DNA from: DATAZK01 sp963731205
Lineage (GTDB): Bacteria > Actinomycetota > Actinomycetes > Frankiales > Frankiaceae
Assembly: GCA_963731205.1 (NCBI GenBank)
Contig: CAVSUJ010000001.1
Span: 992,001 to 1,056,000, forward strand
Direction: 5' to 3'
DNA length: 64,000 nt
The translations under genes and the position numbers were made by a program. Each line of letters opens with the position of its first letter. Position 1 is the first letter of the stretch. Shown piece after piece: positions 38,807 through 48,000 of the stretch. The notes below the pieces were generated by a model that searched no databases, had not been told where the DNA came from, and was given only the letters and a program-made list of their open reading frames with translations.

Positions 38807-39805
38807 TCAGTTGTGTGGGAGTTTGCTGAGTACGTGAGCTGCCCGCTGGACCGCGGCTGGGTCAACGGCCAACGAGGTCACCAGACGCACGCGGTCTGGA
38901 GCCATGGCGGAGAGTAAGACACCCTCACCGTGTGCAGCCGTCACAAAGCTCGGCGCGTCGGGCACAAATATCATCACAACGTTGGAATCGATCGTTTTCG
39001 GGTCGATCCCGCATGCTTCCGCCAGCAGCCTGGCGTGGTCATGGTCTTCGGCGAGCCGTTCCAGATGGTGGTCGAGCGCGTAGCTGCCGGCGGCCGCGAG
39101 AATGCCGGCCTGCCGCATCCCGCCGCCGAGCCGGCGCCGGATGATGCGGGCCTGCCCGGCGCGCTCGGCAGAGGTGACGACAAGCGAGCCGACCGGCGCG
39201 CCGAGCCCCTTCGACAGGCACACCGAAAGCGTGTCGAACAGGGCGCCGTACGCGTCCAGCCCCACCCCGGTCGCGATGGACGCGTTCCAGATCCGGGCGC
39301 CGTCGCAGTGCAAGGCCGCCGTGTGTCGGGTACGCCGCCGCAGCTCCGCGAGCTGCTCGAACGAGTGCACCAACCCCCCGCCGCGATTGTGGGTCTGCTC
39401 GACAGCGATCGCGCTGGTGGGCAAAGGCCCCCATCCGGGCTCCCGCACATGCGCCGTGTACGCGTCGACGTCGAGCGCAGGACCGGCGACGGTACGAGTC
39501 TGGATCGCGCCGTGCTGGGCCGCCCCGCCGCCCTCGTAGGTGACGATGTGCGCGTCGGCGTCACAGAGCAGCTCGCCGGCGGGCGGAACGAGGAGGCGCA
39601 GGCAGATCTGGTTGCCCATCGTCCCCGACGGCACGAAGACGGCCGCCTCGTGGCCGAACATCGCGGCGACGCGCTCCTCGAGCACGATGACGCTCGGGTC
39701 CTCGCCGTAGACGTCATCGCCGACCTCGGCCGCCGCCATCGCCCGGCGCATGCCTTCGGTGGGCGCCGTGACGGTGTCGCTGCGCAGATCAATCATCAGG
39801 CCCAT
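38807..39805 (-). CDS. ltaE: Threonine aldolase
   Basis: A 332-residue PLP enzyme of the beta-eliminating lyase family that splits threonine or allo-threonine into glycine and acetaldehyde. Diagnostic segments are D-L-R-S-D-T-V-T-A-P at the N-terminus, D-D-V-Y-G-E-D-P, F-V-P-S-G-T-M-G-N-Q, and the PLP lysine in C-L-S-K-G-L-G-A-P-V-G-S. I use ATG 39805 (M-G-L-M-I-D-L-R); 39796 is an alternative. It begins 8 bp after the DAHP synthase stop and probably shares its transcript. L- or D-specificity cannot be read from sequence. Confidence 0.9.
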   Translation of the reverse strand: MGLMIDLRSDTVTAPTEGMRRAMAAAEVGDDVYGEDPSVIVLEERVAAMFGHEAAVFVPSGTMGNQICLRLLVPPAGELLCDADAHIVTYEGGGAAQHGAIQTRTVAGPALDVDAYTAHVREPGWGPLPTSAIAVEQTHNRGGGLVHSFEQLAELRRRTRHTAALHCDGARIWNASIATGVGLDAYGALFDTLSVCLSKGLGAPVGSLVVTSAERAGQARIIRRRLGGGMRQAGILAAAGSYALDHHLERLAEDHDHARLLAEACGIDPKTIDSNVVMIFVPDAPSFVTAAHGEGVLLSAMAPDRVRLVTSLAVDPAAVQRAAHVLSKLPHN

Positions 39806-39813
39806 GATCGGTC

Positions 39814-41181
39814 TCAGCCCTGCTGCAACATCTCCGCGACGAGGAAGGCCAGCTCCAGCGCCTGAGATGTGTTCAGCCGAGGGTCGCACGCCGTCTCGTA
39901 GCGGCCGGCGAGGTCGGCCTCACTGATGGCTTCGGCCCCGCCGAGGCACTCGGTGACGTTCTCGCCGGTCAGCTCGATGTGCAGGCCACCCGGCCAGACG
40001 CCCTGCGCGCGGCAGACGTCGAAGAAGCCCTGCACCTCGGTCATCACGTCCTCGAACCGGCGGGTCTTGACCCCGCCTGCGGTGACCGTGTTGCCATGCA
40101 TCGGATCGCACGCCCAGACCACGGCGTGGCCGGTCGCGCGGACCTTCTCGATCAGTGGCGGCAGCGCGTCGGCGACCTTGCCGGCGCCCATCCGGGCGAT
40201 CAGCGTGACCCTGCCGGGCTCGCCGCGCGGATCGAGCCGCTCCACCAGGGCGGCCGCGTCCTCAGGTGAGGCAGAGGGACCGAGCTTCACCCCGATCGGG
40301 TTGCCGACGGCGGCGGCGAACGCCACATGAGCACCTTCGAGGTCGCGGGTGCGCTCGCCGATCCAGATGGTGTGTGCCGACAGGTCGTACGCGAGCCCGG
40401 TGGCGTCTTCGGTGCGGGTCAGTGCGCGCTCGTATTCGAGCAGCAGCGCCTCATGGCTGGTGTAGAGCTCCACCTGCTGGCCGGACGGGCCCAGCTCGAC
40501 GCCGATGGCCCGCATGAACGACAGGGCGCGGTCGATGTCGCGGCCGAGCAGGTCGTAGCGCGCACCCGCGGAAGAGGCAGCCACGAAATCGCGGTTCCAC
40601 GCGTGGACCTGGTGCAGGTCGGCAAAGCCGCCGGTGGCGAACGCGCGCAGCAGATTCAGGGTCGACGAGCTCGAGTGGTAGGCCCTGACCATGCGCGCCG
40701 GGTCGGGGGTGCGCTCCTCGAACGTCGGGGCGAGGCCGTTGACGGCGTCACCCCGGTAGCTCGGCAGGCCCGTACCGGGCTCGATGTCGGCCGAGCGCGG
40801 CTTCGCGTACTGCCCGGCCATGCGGGTGACCTTGACGACCGGCAACGAGGCGCCGTAGGTGAGCACGACGGCCATCTGCAGCAGGGTCTTCACCTTGTCG
40901 CGGATGCCATTAGCCGTAGCGGCCGCAAACGTCTCCGCGCAATCGCCGCCCTGGAGCAGGAACGCCTCCCCGGCAGCCACCGACGCGAGCCGCTCTCGCA
41001 ACGTGCGTACCTCATGGGCGGTCACCAGCGGCGGGACCGCGCTCAGCTCGTCGACGGCCGAGGCCAGGCGCGCCGGATCAGGCCAGCTGGGCTGCTGCGC
41101 CGCCACCCGCTGACGCCAGGCGTCCAGGTCGGCAGCCGAAGCCTGACGCGGGGCGGCGCCGTCGGGAGTGTCCACGGTCAT
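39814..41181 (-). CDS. aroG: Class II DAHP synthase
   Basis: A 455-residue type II 3-deoxy-D-arabino-heptulosonate 7-phosphate synthase, first enzyme of the shikimate pathway. Metal-binding Cys is seen in F-L-L-Q-G-G-D-C-A-E-T-F (about residue 80), with later R-M-A-G-Q-Y-A-K-P-R, C-D-P-M-H-G-N-T, H-I-E-L-T-G-E-N-V-T-E-C-L-G-G and Y-E-T-A-C-D-P-R-L-N. The ATG at 41181 is used rather than the in-frame TTG 41184. The long N-terminal part matches plant-like AroG of mycobacteria, where it mediates aromatic amino acid inhibition. Threonine aldolase follows 8 bp later. Confidence 0.94.
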   Translation of the reverse strand: MTVDTPDGAAPRQASAADLDAWRQRVAAQQPSWPDPARLASAVDELSAVPPLVTAHEVRTLRERLASVAAGEAFLLQGGDCAETFAAATANGIRDKVKTLLQMAVVLTYGASLPVVKVTRMAGQYAKPRSADIEPGTGLPSYRGDAVNGLAPTFEERTPDPARMVRAYHSSSSTLNLLRAFATGGFADLHQVHAWNRDFVAASSAGARYDLLGRDIDRALSFMRAIGVELGPSGQQVELYTSHEALLLEYERALTRTEDATGLAYDLSAHTIWIGERTRDLEGAHVAFAAAVGNPIGVKLGPSASPEDAAALVERLDPRGEPGRVTLIARMGAGKVADALPPLIEKVRATGHAVVWACDPMHGNTVTAGGVKTRRFEDVMTEVQGFFDVCRAQGVWPGGLHIELTGENVTECLGGAEAISEADLAGRYETACDPRLNTSQALELAFLVAEMLQQG

Positions 41182-41258
41182 CAAGACTACGGTCGGCGTG
41201 CTGATCGCGCTGTGAAGCTTCCGGGGCCGCCTCCATGATCAACGCTCCATTGATCTTG

Positions 41259-42014
41259 TCAGCCGCTGGTTCCGGTGGCGACGGGGCCAACCGGGCCGTG
41301 CTTCCAGGGACGACCCTCGCTGACCTGAATCCTCGTGGTGATCGGCTGGGCATGGCAGAGCTCGTAGTAGCGGAAGCCGATCACGGATATCGTCCAGCCG
41401 CTCGCGTCACCCGAACCCGAGGTACCTGCCCCGGGCTGGACGCAAGCCGGGAAGGTGGCGAGGACGTAGCTGCCGCTCCCGGGATCCTTCCAGGGAACCG
41501 AGACGTTGCCGCCGGCAATTCTCGCGGTCGGGCTCAGCGCGGTGATGCAGTTGCCCGCACCGGCGCCCTCGTAAGCGAGGGCGGTCCCGGTCGACGCATC
41601 GACGATCATGGCTTGCTTGCGGGACGGATGCGCGACGGTGAACTTCGGCGTGGGCACCGGGCCGGTGGCCGGGCAGCTCGAAGCGCCGGGCTCGTAGAAC
41701 AGCAGCCAGGCGAGCTGGTGGGTCGGCGCCGCGGGGGCGGCCTGACCTTTGACGTCGGACTTCATCGCCGCCGGCGTCACCGTGACGTAGCCGAACTCGA
41801 CCTGCTGCTGCGCCCAGCCGCCGCCCCCGAGGTCGCTGTGCGCGAGCTCGTACTCGGCAGCCGCCTCACTGATGGCCGTGACCTGCGGCTTGGCCGTCGT
41901 GATGGTGAGCGCGCCGTCATCCAGCGACGTGGTGTGAGCGGTGAACTTCGCCGCCGGTGCGCTCGAGCATCCGGCCAACAGCAGCGCCGCCACCGCCACG
42001 CGCCAGGCTCGCAT
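41259..42014 (-). CDS. Putative lipoprotein of unknown function
   Basis: A 251-residue secreted protein with a short signal peptide and lipobox (L-L-L-A-G-C, Cys at residue 16), so it is probably membrane-anchored by lipid. The mature part has no recognisable domain; it contains three further cysteines that may pair, a P-T-P-K-F-T-V segment and a C-terminal R-Y-Y-E-L-C-H stretch. GCGGAGG precedes the ATG. An 11-bp direct repeat (TGATCAACGCT) occurs just outside each end. It is isolated between DAHP synthase and phosphofructokinase on the same strand. Confidence 0.72.
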   Translation of the reverse strand: MRAWRVAVAALLLAGCSSAPAAKFTAHTTSLDDGALTITTAKPQVTAISEAAAEYELAHSDLGGGGWAQQQVEFGYVTVTPAAMKSDVKGQAAPAAPTHQLAWLLFYEPGASSCPATGPVPTPKFTVAHPSRKQAMIVDASTGTALAYEGAGAGNCITALSPTARIAGGNVSVPWKDPGSGSYVLATFPACVQPGAGTSGSGDASGWTISVIGFRYYELCHAQPITTRIQVSEGRPWKHGPVGPVATGTSG

Positions 42015-42101
42015 CCCGCCTCCGCCCCGTGATCAACGCTGCAACGATCAAGTCCTGAGCCTGATGATCACCCTTATTCCTTGATCATTGACGCGTTCGC
42101 G

Positions 42102-43133
42102 TCAGCCGAAGAAGACCTCAGCTTCCGCGTAGAGCTCTGGAGTGACCAGCTTCAGCTCGCGGGTGGCTTCACCGATCGGGACCCGGGCGATCTTGGTGCC
42201 CTGGAGGGCCACCATCGTGCCGAAGTCGCCATCCGTGACGGCGTCGACGGCGTGCAGGCCGAAGCGGGTCGCGAGCCAGCGGTCATACGCGGTGGGCGTA
42301 CCTCCGCGCTGGATGTGGCCGAGGACGGTGGCGCGCGCCTCGTGACCGGTGCGCTCCTCCAGTTCGCGCTCGAGCAGCTGCCCGATGCCGCCCAGCCGCT
42401 CGTGGCCGAAAGCGTCCTTCTCACCGCCGAGCACCGTCAGGGTGCCCTCCTTGGGAATCGCACCTTCGGAGACGACGACGATCGGCGCGTAGCGATGGGT
42501 GGAGAAGCGGTGCTTGACGTAGTCGGCGACCTCGTCGATGTCGAAGGGGCGCTCCGGGATCAGGATGACGTTGGCCCCGCCGGCAAGGCCGCTGTGCAGC
42601 GCGATCCACCCGGCATGACGGCCCATGACCTCACAGATCAGCGTGCGGTGGTGACTCTCGGCGGTGGTGTGCAACCGGTCGATCGCCTCGGTCGCGATGC
42701 TGACGGCCGTATCGAATCCGAAGGTGTAATCGGTCGCGCCCAGATCGTTGTCGATCGTCTTGGGGACACCCACCACGCGCACGACGCCGTCATTCTGCAG
42801 CCGGTTGGCCACCCCGAGGGTGTCCTCCCCGCCGATCGCGATCAGGGCGTCGATCTCGAGGGCCTCGATGGTCGCCCGGATCCGGTCCAGGCCACCTTCC
42901 ACTTTGTACGGGTTTGTGCGGCTGGACCCGAGGACGGTGCCGCCGCGGGGCAGCAGCCCACGTACCGCCTCGACGTCGAGCGGAACGATGTCGGCATCCA
43001 TCGGCCCACGCCAGCCGTCACGGAACCCGACGAAATCGTGACCGTGCACCTGAACGCCCTTACGGACGACCGCTCGGATAACCGCATTCAAGCCCGGGCA
43101 GTCCCCGCCGCCGGTCAGCACGCCGATTCGCAT
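42102..43133 (-). CDS. pfkA: 6-phosphofructokinase, probable PPi-dependent type
   Basis: A 343-residue phosphofructokinase. The catalytic loop reads P-K-T-I-D-N-D and the phosphate-donor loop I-G-G-E-D-T. In the well-studied enzymes ATP-dependent forms carry Gly at the fourth position of G-G-D-G-S and Gly before T-I-D-N-D, while PPi-dependent forms carry Asp and Lys, as here. Also visible are L-T-G-G-G-D-C-P-G-L-N, M-G-R-H-A-G and the fructose-6-phosphate site H-I-Q-R-G-G-T-P. TAGCCT lies 6 nt before ATG 43133, suggesting a leaderless message. It is divergent from the lytic transglycosylase. Confidence 0.92.
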   Translation of the reverse strand: MRIGVLTGGGDCPGLNAVIRAVVRKGVQVHGHDFVGFRDGWRGPMDADIVPLDVEAVRGLLPRGGTVLGSSRTNPYKVEGGLDRIRATIEALEIDALIAIGGEDTLGVANRLQNDGVVRVVGVPKTIDNDLGATDYTFGFDTAVSIATEAIDRLHTTAESHHRTLICEVMGRHAGWIALHSGLAGGANVILIPERPFDIDEVADYVKHRFSTHRYAPIVVVSEGAIPKEGTLTVLGGEKDAFGHERLGGIGQLLERELEERTGHEARATVLGHIQRGGTPTAYDRWLATRFGLHAVDAVTDGDFGTMVALQGTKIARVPIGEATRELKLVTPELYAEAEVFFG

Positions 43134-43139
43134 GTCCGG

Positions 43140-43145
43140 AGGCTA
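43140..43145 (-). promoter_or_regulatory. Putative -10 box of pfkA
   Basis: TAGCCT on the minus strand ends 6 nt before ATG 43133, and no ribosome site intervenes. This again fits a leaderless transcript. No -35 box is clear. Confidence 0.35.
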
Positions 43146-43245
43146 GCGCGGGGCGCTTGAGGGCGCTCTGAGACTTTGTGCCCTATTTGGCATGTCCCGG
43201 GTCAAGGAACCCGCCGGATGCGCCGACGCAAGCCAAGTGCGACCG

Positions 43246-44373
43246 ATGAAGACGACGACCCCGAACGCGCGCCGCCTGAGGCACATCGCGCGCTGGGTAG
43301 CCGTCGGAGCCCTCGTCGCAGGCCTGGCAGTGAGCCAGCCCGCCTGGGCTGACACGTTCGGGAATGCCTCCACCGCCTCCATCCCCGCCACGGGACCCGA
43401 CTCGGTCGACGGTGCCGCGGCCGGGGTGCAGAACGCCGCCGCGCAGCTGGCCACGGCCCAGCGTCAGGTCGAGGCGGCGACGGCGAAGGCGCAGCAGCTG
43501 GCCTACGCCGTCGTGGCGCTGCACGACCAGCTCGCTGCTGCGCAGACCGCCGTCGACTCCGCCCGCTCTGACGCCCGCGAGTCGATCCGCGTCGCCCTCG
43601 ACCAGGCGGACAGCGACCCCACGACCGCACTCTTCGCCGCGCTGGACGGCGGCGACCCGGGCCTGGCCGGTCAGGTGCGCGATCGCCAGCTCGGCGACGT
43701 CGCCGACCGCACGCACACGCTCAACGCCGCCATCACGCACCTGAGCTCGCTCAACCACGAGGAGACCAAGCGGCTGCAAGCCGCGCTGGTCGCCGCCGCC
43801 CAGGCCGTCAGCTCCTCGGACAAGGCACGGATCGCACTGGCCGCCGCCCAGAAGAACGACCAGGCGGTACGCGACAAGGTCGCGCTGGCTGCCGAGCAGG
43901 CCGAGCTCACCCGGCTGAACGCCCAGCTCGCCGCGAGCCTCGCCGCCGTCTCCTCGAGCAGCAATGCCTCCTCCGCGGGCTACGCGCCGATCACCGCCAC
44001 GAACCTGCCGGCATCCTTGCGGGCCCTGTACATGAAGGGCGCATCCGCCGAATGCCCCGGCTTGCCGTGGAACGTGCTGGCGGGCATCGGCCAGGTCGAG
44101 ACCGACCACGGCCAGAACAAGAACGTCTCCAGCGCCGGTGCCATGGGACCGATGCAGTTCATGCCGGCGACGTGGGCCGTGTACGGGGTCGACGGTGACG
44201 GTGACGGCGTTGCCAACATCCTCGACCAGGCCGACGCGATCTTCTCGGCCGCGCATTACCTGTGCGCCAACGGCGGCGGGAGCAGCTCCGGGCTGTACTC
44301 GGCAATCTTCGCCTACAACCATTCCGACTACTACGTGAACACGGTCCTCGGCGTCGCCGCGCAGTACCACTGA
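43246..44373 (+). CDS. Secreted coiled-coil lytic transglycosylase
   Basis: A 375-residue protein. ATG 43246 gives a Sec signal (basic N-region, then RWVAVGALVAGLAVSQPAWA); ATG 43192 would add 18 residues. A long alanine-rich coiled coil (about 60-250) precedes an MltB/SLT_2-type domain. There the catalytic Glu is in I-G-Q-V-E-T-D-H-G, followed by S-A-G-A-M-G-P-M-Q-F-M-P-A-T-W and a G-V-D-G-D-G-D-G-V segment that may bind calcium. It should cleave peptidoglycan during growth or division. The coiled coil resembles activators such as EnvC/RipA N-termini. It converges with the RNase AS gene. Confidence 0.85.
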   Translation: MKTTTPNARRLRHIARWVAVGALVAGLAVSQPAWADTFGNASTASIPATGPDSVDGAAAGVQNAAAQLATAQRQVEAATAKAQQLAYAVVALHDQLAAAQTAVDSARSDARESIRVALDQADSDPTTALFAALDGGDPGLAGQVRDRQLGDVADRTHTLNAAITHLSSLNHEETKRLQAALVAAAQAVSSSDKARIALAAAQKNDQAVRDKVALAAEQAELTRLNAQLAASLAAVSSSSNASSAGYAPITATNLPASLRALYMKGASAECPGLPWNVLAGIGQVETDHGQNKNVSSAGAMGPMQFMPATWAVYGVDGDGDGVANILDQADAIFSAAHYLCANGGGSSSGLYSAIFAYNHSDYYVNTVLGVAAQYH

Positions 44374-44395
44374 GATCGCGACGCGACCGAGCGAG

Positions 44396-44920
44396 TCAGC
44401 CGGCCGCCGGGAAGGTGGCCGCGTAGGCCGGGTGCAACGGGGCGGAGACGCGCCAGCGCACCAGGTTGTAGCGCGCATCGGCCAGCGCATCGTGGGTGTC
44501 GGGCGGCTCGGGCGGAAGCGCCGGGCTGCCCGCCTCCTCCCAGAGCTGACGCAGGTCGCGGGTGAAGCGGGGAAGCGCCCGGGGCAGGTCGGGCATCGTG
44601 CCCCACAGCTGGCAGAGCACCACGTGGTCATACGCGCCGAACCAGGCCCACAGCTGGGGCCGGGCGCCATCGGCGGTGAGGAACTCCAGCACCCGCTCCC
44701 GGATGGTGCGCTTGGACTGCCAGGCGCTCGAGGACGGCGGCGGCAGCTTGTCCAGCACGTGGCGACGCACCCACGGACCGGCCCGGTCGGGATCGAACTC
44801 GTTGGACACGAGGTACAGCTCCCGCTCACCCGACTCGTCGACGATCGCGATGGACACCAGCTCGATCGTCTGCCCGTCCTCGATGAACTCGCAGTCGTAG
44901 AAGAAGCGCACCGGGGGCAT
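44396..44920 (-). CDS. 3'-5' exoribonuclease AS-type (DEDD)
   Basis: A 174-residue DEDD nuclease. The first catalytic pair is in F-Y-D-C-E-F-I-E-D-G (Asp at residue 9, Glu at 11), the third in W-F-G-A-Y-D-H-V, and the last in T-H-D-A-L-A-D-A-R (His and Asp of the DEDDh set). This closely follows Rv2179c of M. tuberculosis, described as an adenylate-specific exoribonuclease (RNase AS). It is cytoplasmic. It converges with the lytic transglycosylase at 22 bp and is divergent from the large cyclase gene. Confidence 0.88.
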   Translation of the reverse strand: MPPVRFFYDCEFIEDGQTIELVSIAIVDESGERELYLVSNEFDPDRAGPWVRRHVLDKLPPPSSSAWQSKRTIRERVLEFLTADGARPQLWAWFGAYDHVVLCQLWGTMPDLPRALPRFTRDLRQLWEEAGSPALPPEPPDTHDALADARYNLVRWRVSAPLHPAYAATFPAAG

Positions 44921-45034
44921 GGGGTTATCTTCGCCGGTCCTCTCTGGCTCGCCCGACGAGACTCCCCCGCGGACCCGGAACGCGGCGCCGGGATTGCCAT
45001 TTGTGATCGACGCCGCAGCTACAAAATGGGGTTA

Positions 45035-45065
45035 TTGCCAACCGCACCCCAAACGATGCCAAAAT
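45035..45065 (+). promoter_or_regulatory. Possible promoter of the cyclase/ATPase gene
   Basis: TTGCCA (45035-45040) and CAAAAT (45060-45065) are 19 bp apart and end 10 nt before ATG 45076. A similar TTGCCA/ACAAAAT pair lies about 40 bp upstream (from 44994). Weak match, AT-rich for this genome. Confidence 0.3.
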
Positions 45066-45075
45066 CGCAAGCGCG

Positions 45076-48000
45076 ATGACCGCCTGCCCGGCCTGCGCCA
45101 CCCCCGCCGCCTCCAGCGCCCGCTTCTGCGGCGCCTGTGGCACCGCGCTGCCGCAGGGCTGCCCCGGCTGCGGCGCGGAAACGGTGACCGGCCAGGCGTT
45201 CTGCACCGACTGCGGCACCCCGCTCGCCAGCGGCTCGGGCCCTGCCAGACGCCGGCCCGACGAGCGCCGGCGCGGCGAGGAACGCCGTGTGGTCAGCGTG
45301 CTCTTCGTCGACGTCGTCGGCTGGACGAGCGCGGCCGAACAGCTGGATCCGGAAGACCTGCGGGCCGCCCAGTCCGATTATTTTGCGGCCGTTCGCACCG
45401 TCATCGAAGAAAGTGGCGGGACGCTCGAGAAATACATCGGCGATGCCGTGCTGGCGTGTTTCGGGGCGCCGCGGGCGACCGAGGACGACGCGCTCCGGGC
45501 CGTACGCGCGGCGTTGCGCATCCAGGAGGCGATGACCGAACTCGTCGTCGGCGACGAACCGCTGCAGGCGCGCATCGGTGTCGCGACCGCGGAGGCCCTT
45601 GTCGATCTCGATGCCGACCCGGCGCGCGGCCAGGCGTTCGTCACCGGCGATGTGGTGAACCTCGCCTCGAGGCTGCAATCCGCGGCCCCGGGCGGCGGCG
45701 TCATCGTGGGCGCGGCGACGCATGCGGCCACCTCGGACTCGGTGCTCTACGAGCCGGTGGGTGCCCTGACGTTGAAGGGAAAAGCCGAGCCGGTCGAGGC
45801 TTTTCTCGCGCTGGAGATGTCAGCCAAGGCACCCGCAGCCCCGCGCCATGACCTCCCCTTCGTCGGCCGCGGCCCACAGCTGCGACTGCTCGAGAGCTGC
45901 CTGGACCAGTCCATCGGTGATGGCGCAGGGGCGCTCGTCACCATCACCGGCGAGCCCGGCATCGGCAAGAGCCGGCTCGTGCACGAGCTGCACCGGGTAC
46001 GGGCCGACAGCCGGGCAGCTGACGGGCCGCGAGGCGTGCGATGGCTCTCTGCATCGTGCGTTTCCTTCGACAACAAAGGCAGTTACGCCCCGCTCGCGGC
46101 ACTGCTGACGAGCTGGAGCGGCATCTCCGACGTGACCGCTCCGGGAGTCGCCGCCGCCCAGCTGACCGAGCAGATCTCCACGCTGCTGCCCCGCCTCGAT
46201 ACGCAGCGGATCGTCGAAGCCTTGAGCCCGCTGCTCGGTCACGCCGGACCGAGCTCCGGCCTCGACGGCCGCTCGGGTGCCGCCGGTGCAGCAGCGGCGT
46301 GGCGTCGGATCATGGTCGCGCTCGCCGAGGAAGCGCCGACCGTCCTCGTCCTGGAGGATCTCCAGCGCGCTGACGACGCCCTGCTCGACGCGGTCGAGGA
46401 GCTGCTGGCGCTGGCAACGGAGGTCCCGCTGCTGATGATCGTCACGGCGTGGCCGGAGCTGCTGGAGCGCCGGCCCGGATGGGGATCGTCCGGCCCCGAC
46501 ATGGTCACCCTGAGCCTGCCGCCGCTCGACGAGAGCGAGACGGTGCAGCTGCTCTCCGGGCTGCTCGGTCCCGACCTTCCGCCGCCGGCGCTCGCCCGGC
46601 TGGTGGCGCTCGCCGGCGGCAATCCGATGTATGCCGAGGAATGCGCGGGCATGCTGCGCGACCGGGAAGCCGCCCAGCTCGTGCGCGGTATCCCCGAGCT
46701 GCCGCTGCCGCGCTCGGTGCAGGGCCTGGTATCCAGCCGGCTCGACCTGGTGAGCGACGACGAGCGGGCGGTGCTGCATGCCGCCTCGGTGCTCGGCGAC
46801 AGCTGCTGGCCGAGTCCCGTCGCGCTGCTCGCCGAACTCCCCGGCCCGGAGGTCGAGGTCTGCCTTGCCCAGCTCGCCCGCCGCGGGATGCTGCGCCGGG
46901 TGCGTCCCTCGAGCGTCCCGGGAGAGCCCGAGTACGTGTTCCGATCTGCGCTGGTACGCGAGCTGGTCTACGCCCGGCTCCCCCGCCCACGCCGGCTCCA
47001 ACAGCACGTGCGCGCCGCCGACTGGTGGGCCACCCGTCCGAGCGGACGCGATTCCGAGCGCGCCGAGCTCGTCGCCCATCACCGCGTGCTGGCCAGCGAG
47101 CTGGCGTCAGCCCTGCGCGCTCCCGAAGCGGGACTTCGGGCCGAGCAGGCGCGCCTGGCGCTGCGGGAGGCGGCGGAGCGGTCGTACGTGCTGCGCGCGC
47201 TGCTGCCGACCCGGGCTCACCTCGACCGCGCCCTCGCCCTCTGGGAGCCCGACGTCGACCCGGTCGGACGCCAATCGTGCCTTCGCCTGGTCGAGGAAGT
47301 GCGCTTCCTGGCCGACCGGGACAACTACGTCAAGGAAGGCGGACCGGAGCGGGTAGCAGCCGTGGCCCAAGCCCTCAGCGCGCTCAACGCCGACGCCGAA
47401 GCCGCCCGCGCGCACACGCTTCTCGGCCAGGTCGCCTGGTGGATCGCCGACCGTAAGGAAGCGCTCGCCCAGCACGGTCGCGCTGTCGAGCTGCTCGCCG
47501 CCCTGCCGGCGGGTGAGCAACAGGCGCTCGCCCTGACCGAGCTCGCCCGCCTGCAGATGCTGTGCGAGCAGTTGGCCGACGCGATCCGGATCGGACGCGA
47601 GGCAGTGGCGCTCGCGGAGCGCCTCGGCCTGTACGAGGCACTCGCCAACGCACTCTGCACGGTCGGCGTCGCGCGCTACCTCTCCGGTGACGCAGGCGGG
47701 ATCGGTGACCAGGAGACGGCGCTCGAACTGGCCCGGCGGGAGCGGCTCGCCGCGCTCCCCCGCGTCGCCAACAACCTGGCGACCACCTTGCAGGAGGAGG
47801 GCGAGCTGCGACGCAGCTACGCGCTCATGGACGAAGCCGCCACGGCGTCGGACTCCGACGGAGGAGGCGGCGGCGCCGGGATGCATTCGTTCCAGGCCGA
47901 ACCCGAGGCGGCCCTGCGGGCGTACAACGAGGGTGATTGGGACCTCTCGCTGAGCCTGGCGCTGGGCTTTCTGGATCACGCGCAAGAACGGCTCGGCCCA

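Noticed and set aside
43134..43245. Cyclic-di-AMP (ydaO-type) riboswitch before the lytic transglycosylase
   Set aside because: Such elements often precede wall hydrolases in actinobacteria, but the short interval lacks the conserved core segments.
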